A stretch of DNA of 12,440 bases from an uncultured Treponema sp. (GCA_937901865.1 CALDID010000132.1:1-12440); one strand, 5' to 3'. Positions 5,666 to 12,294 are shown, numbered from the stretch's first letter. Notes: generated by a model not told the origin, from the sequence alone. Numbers and translations: made by a program.

Positions 5666-7048
5666 ATGAAACGAAATACACTTTCTGTTTTGGCAGTTGC
5701 GGCGTTATGCGCGGCAATTTTTACAGGGTGTGCAAGCACGACCAGCACGAGTGCGCCTGCAAGCAAAACTTCAGGCGTAAAAGCCCCTGCAGTGCTGTCG
5801 CAGAGCGATTACGAAAAGCTCGATGACGCAGTTTGGCAAGCACTGGATGACGACGATACGACGGCATTGCAAAAACTTCTTGCAAGCGGAATCAACGTGA
5901 ACGCACGGAATGAATACGGCGAAACTGTGCTTTTCGACATTCCTATTTCATCCGAAACAGATGTTAAAATTGCACGAATGTTAGTTAATGCTGGGCTTGA
6001 CGTGAATGCAAGAGATGAAGACGGAGCGACGGCTCTTTTCTATGCCTCAAACGACTTCGGAGTAAAGACACTTGTACAACTCGGAGCGGACGTGAATGCT
6101 CGCGACAATGATGGTTGGACTCCGATTTTTCAAGCATACAATGGCAACGTGGTTCGTGCGTTGGTACGAGCAGGTGCAAAAATCGATATTGAGGATTCAG
6201 ACGGAGATTCTCCTCTCATTTGGGCGGCTTTTAATGCTCGCTGGGATGCGTATCGCGCACTTGTGGAAGCAGGATTACGACCATATGATGACCTGAATGT
6301 CGATGATATGGCAGACGGAATGATGATTGTATTCCCAGATGAAAAAGGCTTTGAAATGGGCGACAAGCGATACGCACTCCCCGTTCATACCGTTTATCTC
6401 GACCCCTTTTTTATGTCTAAAAACAAAATCACGATTGCCGAATGGATGGACGAAATCGGCTTTTATCCGCAGGGGTGGCAAGGCACTGAGTACGCAAAGA
6501 AAAAGCCTGAAGAAAAATGGGCGTATACAGAAGTCTGGAACGTTACTTGGTACGATGCAATTTTGTACTGCAACCGCAGGAGCGAAGCGGAGGGACTGAC
6601 ACCGTGCTATGCGTCCAACGGTTCGAAAGACGCAATTACCTATTCGACAACCCTTCACAGCGAGTTCAAAAATGTAACATGCGACTGGAATGCCAACGGC
6701 TACCGTTTGCCAACCGAAGCAGAATGGGAATATGCCGCGCGTGCAAACTGTGTTTCTGGTATGCAGGAAGGCGCAGAAGAATGGTGCTGGGATTGGTATT
6801 CGAGTACCTATTACCAAGAGAGCAAAAATGCAACAAACCCGCGCGGGCCAAAATCTGGAGAAAAGGTGTTCAGCTCTGGCTCTCAGTATGGCGGAGAAAC
6901 CGTGTGCCGTGTAGTCCGCGGAGGTGAAGATGCTGCACACGACAGACCTATTGAAGTATACAACCGCGAAAATTTAGCTCCTTTTGAGTTCACGCATTTA
7001 ATGGGACGTCTTCCGATGTCGTTCCGCGTGGTACGCAACGCAAAATAA
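5666..7048 (+). CDS. Lipoprotein with ankyrin repeats and a C-terminal FGE/SUMF1-like domain
   Basis: A 460-residue exported lipoprotein. The signal peptide ends in a lipobox, FTGC, making Cys22 the lipidated residue. After a Ser/Thr/Ala-rich linker, residues about 50-210 are ankyrin repeats (recurring pieces INVNARNEYGET, LDVNARDEDGAT, ADVNARDNDGWT). From about 215 to the end is a formylglycine-generating-enzyme-type domain: MMIVFP...FEMG, then GYRLPTEAEWEYAAR (345-359), EEWCWDWY, RVVRGG and a closing SFRVVRN. The usual GGSW motif reads GGED here, so enzymatic activity is doubtful; many such domains act as binding modules of C-type-lectin fold. Start chosen at 5666 because TTGGAGG lies just upstream; the earlier in-frame ATG at 5642 overlaps the previous gene and would bury the signal peptide. 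A surface binding or adhesion role is inferred. Confidence 0.85.
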   Translation: MKRNTLSVLAVAALCAAIFTGCASTTSTSAPASKTSGVKAPAVLSQSDYEKLDDAVWQALDDDDTTALQKLLASGINVNARNEYGETVLFDIPISSETDVKIARMLVNAGLDVNARDEDGATALFYASNDFGVKTLVQLGADVNARDNDGWTPIFQAYNGNVVRALVRAGAKIDIEDSDGDSPLIWAAFNARWDAYRALVEAGLRPYDDLNVDDMADGMMIVFPDEKGFEMGDKRYALPVHTVYLDPFFMSKNKITIAEWMDEIGFYPQGWQGTEYAKKKPEEKWAYTEVWNVTWYDAILYCNRRSEAEGLTPCYASNGSKDAITYSTTLHSEFKNVTCDWNANGYRLPTEAEWEYAARANCVSGMQEGAEEWCWDWYSSTYYQESKNATNPRGPKSGEKVFSSGSQYGGETVCRVVRGGEDAAHDRPIEVYNRENLAPFEFTHLMGRLPMSFRVVRNAK

Positions 7049-7088
7049 CGGGTAATCTGAATAAAGCAAAAACATCTCTTAAAATTAT

Positions 7089-7117
7089 TTGACAATTTGC
7101 TTTTTATCGTACACAAT
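7089..7117 (+). promoter_or_regulatory. Probable promoter of the MATE gene
   Basis: A consensus -35, TTGACA (7089-7094), is followed 17 bases later by CACAAT (7112-7117), a four-of-six -10; TACACA at 7110 with a 15-base spacer is the alternative. Either way transcription would begin at about 7122-7124, on or next to the ATG at 7124. The only purine-rich site, GGAG at 7118-7121, ends two bases before the ATG. That is too close to work normally. Confidence 0.5.
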
Positions 7118-7123
7118 GGAGTT

Positions 7124-8467
7124 ATGCACAAACTCGATATGACAGACGGCGCAATCGTAGAAAAAGCCCTACTCTTTGCGCTTCCTCTTGTAGCGGCGAA
7201 CACACTACAGCTATTATATAACACTGTCGATACTATCATCGTCGGCAACTTCTGCGGCGCAACATCTATTGCAGCAGTCGGGACAAGTTCGCAGCCAATC
7301 GAAATACTCCTTTGTATCTTTATGGGCATCGGGCACGGCGTTTCTATTCTCATCTCTCAAGCAGCAGGCAAAAAAGAAACAGCAGAGATTAAACGGCTCG
7401 CACAAAATGCAACGTTCTTTCTTTTTATCACTGCCATTCCGCTAACCATAATCGGCATTATCTTAGGTCCGCTTATTCTGCGTGTTATGCAAGTACCAAG
7501 CGACACTATGGCTTTAGCAACAGATTACATTCGCATATTGCTTGCAGGCACTATCTCGCAAATGGGCTTTAACATAAACGCAGGCATTTTGCGCGGTATG
7601 GGCGACAGCAAGGCTTCTTTGATATTCCTTTTGGTCTCGGCGATTACCAATGTTATCCTCGACATTGTTTTTGTCGCGCTCCTCAATATGAACGTAGCAG
7701 GCGCAGCATTGGCGACAACCATCGCTACAATGCTATCGTGGTTCTTCTCTATTTTCTATATCAAAAAGAGCTACAAAGAAATCGCATTCCCCATCCTCCC
7801 CCACCGCTATGACAGAGCTATATTAGCTAAAATGATTCGCATAGGTTTGCCGATTGGATTGAATAATTCTCTTTATTCATTCGGGCATTTCGCTTTGCAA
7901 TCGCTCGTGAATATGCAAGGCTCGGTATATATGGCGTCTGTGTCTGTCGCAGGAAAAATCACCAATATCGCAAGTATTGCCGTCGGCTCGCTTTCAAGCG
8001 CAGGTTTAACGTTTGCAGGACAGAATTACGGAGCGCAAAAGTTCAGCCGACTCAAACAATGCTGCATAAAAATCCCGCTTATGTCTGGGCTTGTTACCAT
8101 TGCAGGCGGCGGATTGCTGTTGCTTTTCGGCAGAAACGTCATCTTGCTCTTTACAAAAGACGAAAATGTTATCTCACTCGCATTGCTCAATATGCGCATT
8201 GTTTTGCCGTTCAGCTGGTGCTTTGCTGTTTTTAACGCTATCGGCAACTTGCAAAACGGTATGGGCAAAATCAAATACACCACTATCGTCAATATCCTTA
8301 TGCTCTGGGCGGTCAGAATTCCGTCGGCATATCTCATAAATCGCTTTATCGGCGGCACATATATTCAAGCTGCAGTATCTATCAGCTTTGCATTCGGTAT
8401 GTTCTCGATGCTCTTATTCTATTTCTCTCCGACGTGGAAAGAACTCTGCGCCAAAAGTAAAAACTAA
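7124..8467 (+). CDS. MATE-family multidrug / cation antiporter
   Basis: A 447-residue integral membrane protein of the usual length for the MATE family, with about 12 hydrophobic helices in two homologous halves. The N-terminus has the family block FALPL...LLYNTVDTIIVGNFCG (about 18-45). The first half contains GILRGMGDSK and the second half GLPIGLNNSLYSFG followed by QSLVNM and FAGQNYGA. Such proteins export organic cations or drugs from the cytoplasm in exchange for Na+ or H+; the substrate cannot be read from sequence. It is closest to the DinF/NorM-type bacterial group and carries no extra domain. The start is taken at ATG 7124 because the family normally has a short MxMT(D/E)G leader; a TTG 27 bases upstream lies in the promoter. 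It stands alone: 75 bases after the lipoprotein gene and with its own promoter and terminator. Confidence 0.9.
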   Translation: MHKLDMTDGAIVEKALLFALPLVAANTLQLLYNTVDTIIVGNFCGATSIAAVGTSSQPIEILLCIFMGIGHGVSILISQAAGKKETAEIKRLAQNATFFLFITAIPLTIIGIILGPLILRVMQVPSDTMALATDYIRILLAGTISQMGFNINAGILRGMGDSKASLIFLLVSAITNVILDIVFVALLNMNVAGAALATTIATMLSWFFSIFYIKKSYKEIAFPILPHRYDRAILAKMIRIGLPIGLNNSLYSFGHFALQSLVNMQGSVYMASVSVAGKITNIASIAVGSLSSAGLTFAGQNYGAQKFSRLKQCCIKIPLMSGLVTIAGGGLLLLFGRNVILLFTKDENVISLALLNMRIVLPFSWCFAVFNAIGNLQNGMGKIKYTTIVNILMLWAVRIPSAYLINRFIGGTYIQAAVSISFAFGMFSMLLFYFSPTWKELCAKSKN

Positions 8468-8479
8468 AATTTTTTATGT

Positions 8480-8550
8480 ATGTCATTCCCGTGCTTTTTA
8501 TGTCATTACCATGCTTGACCTTATGTCATTCCCGTGCTTGACACGGGAAT
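8480..8550 (+). repeat. Three tandem copies of a palindromic repeat, two truncated
   Basis: ATGTCATT occurs at 8480, 8500 and 8523. The first copy reads CCCGTGC and stops, the second ACCATGCTTGACC and stops, and the third is complete with a hairpin of 9-base arms ATTCCCGTG (8528-8536) and CACGGGAAT (8542-8550) around the loop CTTGA. The same element recurs at 8621-8645 (opposite strand) and at 12411-12438 with different stem sequence. It resembles the small dispersed palindromes (REP/MITE-like) of many bacterial genomes. Confidence 0.85.
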
Positions 8551-8559
8551 CTTTTTTTC
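8528..8559 (+). terminator. Repeat hairpin doubling as the MATE gene terminator
   Basis: The complete repeat hairpin (9-bp GC-rich stem, 5-base loop) is directly followed by CTTTTTTTC. This makes a standard Rho-independent terminator about 60 bases after the MATE stop codon. Confidence 0.7.
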
Positions 8560-8574
8560 AGATGTCTATTGAAA

Positions 8575-8594
8575 CAAGGGGCATAAGCTCCTTG
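8575..8594. terminator. Hairpin between the convergent MATE and citG genes
   Basis: CAAGGGGC (8575-8582) pairs with GCTCCTTG (8587-8594) around an ATAA loop, with one G-T pair: an 8-bp stem. On the minus strand it is followed by TTTCAATAG and could weakly terminate the citG transcript, about 70 bases past its stop. There is no long T-run, so the function is tentative. Confidence 0.4.
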
Positions 8595-8620
8595 ATACCT
8601 GCATTTGATTACGGCGAAAG

Positions 8621-8645
8621 ATTATCTGGTCAATCCGATAATGAC
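8621..8645 (-). repeat. Palindromic repeat copy, reverse orientation, AT-type stem
   Basis: Read on the minus strand it begins GTCATT and ends AATCT like the copy at 8523, with TTGA in the loop region. The arms are different: on the plus strand ATTATC-T-GG (8621-8629) pairs with CCGATAAT (8635-8642), with a single bulged T. It sits about 20 bases past the citG stop codon. Confidence 0.65.
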
Positions 8646-8663
8646 AGTTCGGGAATAGGTTTC

Positions 8664-9551
8664 TTAGGATTGCTTTGACTCGATAAACTCTTCTGTGTGG
8701 TACAAAAACAACGTTGCTGCAAGTATATCCGCCGCGCCGCCAGGGGAGATATTCTTTTCAATGCACTTCTTGTTAAGTGCGTATACTTTTTCTATGTCAT
8801 AAGGTGTGAACAGGAACGTCGAATCCAAAATTCCCATTGCGTCGGCTTGCAATTCGTCGAGCGTTTCGGGGGAAGAACGGCTCATCACGTTCGTGTCTTT
8901 GAGGTTGGCGATGATAAAAAGGAGCGTCATCACGTTGCGCAAGTTCGGCTCTACGCTATACTGCGTCAAATAATAATAATACGGATAGGCAATCTCGCGG
9001 ATAATCGGGAAGCCCTCCTGCGCCTGACCGCGAATCCCCCGCTCGCGATATTTCGCATACAGCACCTCGCCGTGCGTTAAGGGAGTGCGCGCGGACATCT
9101 GCACGAAATCTTCTTCAAGTGCGTCATACGTCATATCGCGCGCGACGGTCAGCACGTCGAAAATCTCGAAATCCCCCGTTGTGTGTGCCACGGCATAGCC
9201 CAAGCTCGCAGCAAGGATACCGAGAGTGAAAATCGCGCCTTTGTGGGTGTTCACTCCGAGCGTTGCCTCGAACATCGCCTTTTCGGCAAGCACTCCTATT
9301 CTGCGAATCTCGCCAAAGAGCAGCGGCAAGGGCTGAATTGCGTTCTTTCCCGCTGTGTACATCTTCGCAATATAAGGCGAGATAGCCTGTGTACTGCGTT
9401 CAAAAACTGCAATATCCATATCTTTGTGCGCGCCGTTATCCGCCTTATCGACAAGCCCAGGTTTCGGGGTGGTATACACCTCTTCAAGCAGGCTCGTGCG
9501 CACGAGATTCATAACCGCACTTTCACTCAATGTTCTTTTCGTTACTTTCAT
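8664..9551 (-). CDS. citG: Triphosphoribosyl-dephospho-CoA synthase
   Basis: A 295-residue cytoplasmic enzyme of normal family length. CitG joins ATP and dephospho-CoA to make 2'-(5''-triphosphoribosyl)-3'-dephospho-CoA, the precursor of the citrate lyase prosthetic group. Visible family motifs are TPKPGLVD...NGAHKDMD (28-46), TLGVNTHKGAIF (97-108) and SPGGAADILA (269-278), which carry the nucleotide- and metal-binding residues. The related MdcB of malonate decarboxylase is the alternative, but the citX/citC neighbours decide for CitG. Its ATG overlaps the citX stop as ATGA, so translation is coupled. It is the last gene of the operon and is followed by two hairpins and convergent transcription from the MATE gene. 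Codon use and GC content match citX and citC. Confidence 0.92.
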   Translation of the reverse strand: MKVTKRTLSESAVMNLVRTSLLEEVYTTPKPGLVDKADNGAHKDMDIAVFERSTQAISPYIAKMYTAGKNAIQPLPLLFGEIRRIGVLAEKAMFEATLGVNTHKGAIFTLGILAASLGYAVAHTTGDFEIFDVLTVARDMTYDALEEDFVQMSARTPLTHGEVLYAKYRERGIRGQAQEGFPIIREIAYPYYYYLTQYSVEPNLRNVMTLLFIIANLKDTNVMSRSSPETLDELQADAMGILDSTFLFTPYDIEKVYALNKKCIEKNISPGGAADILAATLFLYHTEEFIESKQS

Positions 9552-10099
9552 TCGCTTAATTGCTCACTAATGATAGCGTCGATTGCAGAAACAAGGGAAG
9601 CAACGCTGTGCGTTCTGTTTCGTGCGCAGACGTGAGCCTTTTCATTGCAAAGCAGGCACTTTCGCTCTTCACGTCCGACCTCTCGGCGTTCGACTTTGTG
9701 AAAATCGGGGGTCAGCACATCAATGTCGAATATGCGCCCCAATTTGTCCATTTCCTCTAATTCTATCAGCATACCCTTCGCTTGTAAAGCATTCAGAGCG
9801 ACACACGCGAGATACTCATTCCCCGTGAACTTTTCCGCGATTTCCCTCTTGATAATCCTGCCGCCCGCCTGCTCTAAAGCCGCCTCAATGCGCCTCACGC
9901 CTTCGCGAAACGCCCTATCGTACAGCGGCTTTTTCTTTACCGCCCCTGCGATATTCAGCATAAAGCTAATCACGCAATACCCGTCCTTACCGTTCGGCAC
10001 ATCGCCACATTGCAATGCGAGCTGTTGCTGCCTTAGAACCCTCGCTTCTCTCGACTGAGCCATATCGAGAACCGTAACTTCAGTGATGTCGTAACTCAT
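9548..10099 (-). CDS. citX: Apo-citrate lyase phosphoribosyl-dephospho-CoA transferase
   Basis: A 183-residue enzyme that transfers the CitG product onto a serine of the citrate lyase acyl carrier subunit (CitD), giving the holo-protein. The conserved motifs are in place: GRIFDIDVL (121-129) and RKCLLCNEKAHVCARNRTH (146-164), including the Cys-containing block and the terminal Arg/His. Length is the same as the enterobacterial protein. The start is ATG at 10099; a TTG one codon upstream in the same frame lies inside the end of citC and is not needed. The citC stop and this ATG share one base (TGATG), so ribosomes probably re-initiate. CitX is a separate protein here, not the CitXG fusion seen in some bacteria. 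The acyl carrier target is not encoded in this window. Confidence 0.93.
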   Translation of the reverse strand: MSYDITEVTVLDMAQSREARVLRQQQLALQCGDVPNGKDGYCVISFMLNIAGAVKKKPLYDRAFREGVRRIEAALEQAGGRIIKREIAEKFTGNEYLACVALNALQAKGMLIELEEMDKLGRIFDIDVLTPDFHKVERREVGREERKCLLCNEKAHVCARNRTHSVASLVSAIDAIISEQLSE

Positions 10100-11130
10100 C
10101 AAAGCACTCCGAGAGCAGAAAGATACTGATATGAGCTATCGGGCAACATCGCTTTAACGCTCGCCGTATCGCCCGACGCAATCGCACTGCGAACCGTGGA
10201 CGCGCTCACCACTGCTCCATTGACCGACACGCGCTCGATTTCGCTCACCGCGATGTCGTACGGCGGCAGTTCGGCTTTCAGCACTTCGTTATATGCGCTC
10301 GTTACTGCGCTCTGCGGCTCTGTGCCGACAAACCGCCTCGTAATTCCTAAGGCTTTAGCGATGTGGCTGCGGAAGATTTCCACGTCGAGCATGCAATTCA
10401 TCGTGAACGCCGCGCTTTTATCTTTAATGAAGTACGTCGGGAAGACGACGGGGGAAATGAGGTAGTCTGAGGTGGTGTGCAGAATGACGTTGGGAATATC
10501 CGCCACGCCGCGCTTGACCATCTCGAAGCGGTCGCCTGCGCTAATCCAGCCCTGCTCTGCGGACAGTACGAACAAGTGAACCCACTTGCACGCCGCCGCC
10601 GACTGCTCGATAAGATAGCGATGCCCTTTCGTGAACGGGTTGCAATTCGCGACAATCGCACCGATGCCTTCACCCGCGCTATTCTCCGTGCCGCTTGCCA
10701 TACGCGCCGCGCTCTCATTCTCAAGCGACTTGACGTAATGTGCAAATCCGTTCTTCTTGTTCTCAAGCAAAAGGACGCTTTGCGTTTCGGCTACGGGATA
10801 CAGCCCCATGTGCGTGAACACGGTTTTGTTCTTGGGCTTCGTGAACCCGAAATAGTGAAATATGCCCTCATCGGCAAAGTGCTGCATAAGCGTGCTGAAC
10901 AGCGGCGCAAGGAGGTTCTGCCCTTGGTATTCGGGAGAAATCGCGACGCACTTTATCACATTGGCTTGGCTCGAAGCCGTCGCAATGATGTCGCCCTCTT
11001 CGCCGATTAACTCCACCGTATACTCGATGCCCTCATCATAATCTAGCTCTGCCGTCTTGAGAAAAGCCTTGAGCCGCTCTAATTCACTATGCGCAAACGG
11101 CTTTCCCTCTGCAATGCTATATTCTGCCAT
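10099..11130 (-). CDS. citC: [Citrate (pro-3S)-lyase] ligase
   Basis: A 343-residue enzyme that uses ATP and acetate to acetylate the citrate lyase prosthetic group, switching the lyase on. Two domains are visible. An N-terminal GNAT acetyltransferase-like domain has VAISPEYQGQNLLAPL (62-77). A C-terminal nucleotidyltransferase domain opens with NCNPFTKGHRYLIE (162-175, holding the ATP-binding GH pair at 169-170) and closes with SASTVRSAI (309-317). Length and domain order are normal. The ATG at 11130 has a very strong purine-rich ribosome site on the minus strand (GGGGGAGGAGATTGA before the ATG). It leads the C-X-G operon. In most bacteria citC is followed by citD, citE and citF; here citX comes directly. 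A clear promoter is not visible in the 97 bases upstream, so readthrough from the YitT gene is possible. Confidence 0.94.
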   Translation of the reverse strand: MAEYSIAEGKPFAHSELERLKAFLKTAELDYDEGIEYTVELIGEEGDIIATASSQANVIKCVAISPEYQGQNLLAPLFSTLMQHFADEGIFHYFGFTKPKNKTVFTHMGLYPVAETQSVLLLENKKNGFAHYVKSLENESAARMASGTENSAGEGIGAIVANCNPFTKGHRYLIEQSAAACKWVHLFVLSAEQGWISAGDRFEMVKRGVADIPNVILHTTSDYLISPVVFPTYFIKDKSAAFTMNCMLDVEIFRSHIAKALGITRRFVGTEPQSAVTSAYNEVLKAELPPYDIAVSEIERVSVNGAVVSASTVRSAIASGDTASVKAMLPDSSYQYLSALGVL

Positions 11131-11169
11131 TCAATCTCCTCCCCCTCTTCTTTCCCGTATTTCCGCCAT
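11131..11169 (-). other. Possible 12-codon leader ORF and strong ribosome site before citC
   Basis: Reading toward citC, an ATG at 11169 opens a tiny frame MAEIRERRGGGD. Its stop TGA directly abuts the citC start (TGAATG). Its last codons are themselves the GGGGGAGGAG ribosome site of citC (11136-11145). No ribosome site of its own is obvious and the frame stays open further upstream, so this may simply be chance. If translated, it would couple citC translation to upstream ribosomes. Confidence 0.25.
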
Positions 11170-11210
11170 CGCATACCGCACTTTCGATAAATCGGACTGT
11201 GCCTTTTTAC

Positions 11211-11230
11211 AAAACCGTCTTTGGCGGTTA
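11211..11230 (-). terminator. Weak terminator-like hairpin at the end of the YitT gene
   Basis: On the minus strand, AACCG and CGGTT form a 5-bp stem overlapping the TAA stop, followed by TTGTAAAAAGG. The T-run is only about four bases and the stem short, so it would leak and may allow readthrough into citC. Confidence 0.3.
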
Positions 11231-12088
11231 GTCGATGGCGGCGTGATAGAAACGACCATACAAATGCTCTGTGCGAATAGAGTTCACAAAGGCGGCAGGG
11301 TCTATTTCTTTCACGGTATTGACGACATTGTGATACTCTGCTTTCGACACAATCGAATACACAAGCGGGCGGGCATCGTGTCCCTTTGCCCCCTCTCCGC
11401 GAATTATCGTTGCGCCGTGGTGGCTTGTCTTATAAATCGCCGAACACACTTCGTCTGGTTTATTCGTTACGATTAAAAGTGTTTCCTGCTGATATGTGCG
11501 ATAGGCATAATGCAATACCTGTGTCGAAACATACTGAAAGATAATCGAATACAGTGCCTTATCCCAACCAAACATAAAGCCAGCCGTCCCTAATATCACG
11601 ACGTTCACGCCAAGCACCAAGTTCCAGCTTTCCATATTCTTCTTTGCGCTCAAGTAAATCGCGATGAAGTCCGTGCCTCCACTCGTCGCATTCATCAAGA
11701 GGCACAAGCTGATTGCAAGCCCGTTGATAAGCCCTCCGAAAATGCTAATCAAAAGGGTGTCGTAGGTGATGACGTAGCCTGGCAATAGGTCGGTAAATAC
11801 GCCCGTCAAGAAAATCATCAAGCACGAATACAGCGTGAACTTCTTGCCGATAAAGCGGAAGCCGATATACACGGGGATTGCATTTAAGATGATATTCACT
11901 ACAGAATAAGGGATTTCCAGATTAAACAAGCTCTCTGCTGCTCTCAAGATAAGCACTGTTAAGCCAGTAGCTCCGCCAGGGTACAAGCCACCTGTGCGCA
12001 CGAAACTCTTGATATTCATAGCCATAACAAGAGATGCAAAAACAATGACGGCAATCCGCTTGCCGTCTTTCTTAAAGGTATCACTCAT
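11228..12088 (-). CDS. YitT-family membrane protein (DUF161 plus DUF2179)
   Basis: A 286-residue membrane protein with two parts. Residues about 10-200 have five or six hydrophobic helices with the family's conserved pieces FVRTGGLYPGGATGLT near the N-terminus and NATSGGTDFIAIYLS in the middle. Residues about 205-280 are a soluble DUF2179 domain (TLLIVTNKP, HGATIIRGEGAKG, PLVYSIVSK, then the terminal DPAAFVNS). The family is widespread in bacteria; its transport substrate is unknown. I chose the ATG at 12088. The open frame reaches a GTG at 12133, but that would add 15 polar residues lying over the likely promoter. No Shine-Dalgarno site precedes the ATG. The gene sits 97 bases upstream of citC on the same strand, and any functional link to citrate metabolism is unproven. 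Confidence 0.88.
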   Translation of the reverse strand: MSDTFKKDGKRIAVIVFASLVMAMNIKSFVRTGGLYPGGATGLTVLILRAAESLFNLEIPYSVVNIILNAIPVYIGFRFIGKKFTLYSCLMIFLTGVFTDLLPGYVITYDTLLISIFGGLINGLAISLCLLMNATSGGTDFIAIYLSAKKNMESWNLVLGVNVVILGTAGFMFGWDKALYSIIFQYVSTQVLHYAYRTYQQETLLIVTNKPDEVCSAIYKTSHHGATIIRGEGAKGHDARPLVYSIVSKAEYHNVVNTVKEIDPAAFVNSIRTEHLYGRFYHAAID

Positions 12089-12097
12089 ATAGTTACT

Positions 12098-12126
12098 ATT
12101 ATTACACACTCTTTCCCATTTTTCAA
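12098..12126 (-). promoter_or_regulatory. Probable promoter of the YitT gene
   Basis: On the minus strand TTGAAA (12126-12121) is followed after 17 bases by AATAAT (12103-12098), a five-of-six -10. The start of transcription would lie near 12091, two or three bases before the ATG at 12088. This again predicts a nearly leaderless message. The -35 touches the edge of the 20-21 bp repeat array. Confidence 0.45.
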
Positions 12127-12199
12127 CAGTCACAGACTGCTTTTCACAGCCATAGGCTGCTTTGTAACAGCCACAGGCTGCTTTTCAACGCATAGGCTG
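12127..12199. repeat. Tandem array of about 3.5 units of a 20-21 bp hairpin
   Basis: Three short hairpins repeat with a period of 20-21 bases: CAGTC-ACA-GACTG (12127-12139), CAGCC-ATA-GGCTG (12147-12159) and CAGCC-ACA-GGCTG (12168-12180). They are linked by CTTTT/CTTTG spacers. A fourth unit keeps only CATAGGCTG (12191-12199). In the first unit both arms differ from the others (T/A in place of C/G) and still pair. Confidence 0.85.
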
Positions 12200-12205
12200 A
12201 TTGGT

Positions 12206-12294
12206 CAATCTAAGTAAGATTGAACACCCCAATCTAAGTAAGATTGAACACCTCAATCTAAGTAAGGTTGAACACCTCAATCTAGGTAAGGTTG
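12206..12294. repeat. Tandem array of four 24-bp hairpin units
   Basis: CAATCT begins at 12206, 12230, 12254 and 12278, an exact 24-base period. Each unit is CAATCT, a five-base loop (AAGTA, in the last AGGTA), then AGATTG or AGGTTG, and the linker AACACC(C/T)C, which is absent after the fourth unit. Units 3 and 4 have AGGTTG, which keeps pairing as a G-U wobble in a plus-strand RNA but gives an A-C mismatch in a minus-strand RNA. Confidence 0.88.

Noticed and set aside
6275..6940. A 221-codon open frame on the minus strand opposite the ankyrin-FGE gene
   Set aside because: Its translation is low-complexity and Cys/Phe-rich with no family resemblance, has no ribosome site, and lies entirely antisense to a well-supported gene.
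8388..8678. Plus-strand frame running from the MATE gene end through the palindromic repeats
   Set aside because: The peptide (for example SFPCLTRES) is what results when such palindromic repeats are translated; it reflects the repeat, not a gene.
9183..9635. Plus-strand open frame of 150 codons across citG/citX, and similar ones at 8697-9080 and 10477-11010
   Set aside because: They are antisense shadows of GC-richer cit genes whose protein motifs are unmistakable; no start signals or family features.
12089..12133. GTG start extending the YitT protein by 15 residues
   Set aside because: The extension is polar, lacks a ribosome site, and overlaps the best promoter; the family usually starts shortly before the first helix.
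12206..12294. CRISPR array
   Set aside because: The 24-bp units are directly adjacent with nearly identical linkers and no unique spacers, and no cas gene is nearby.
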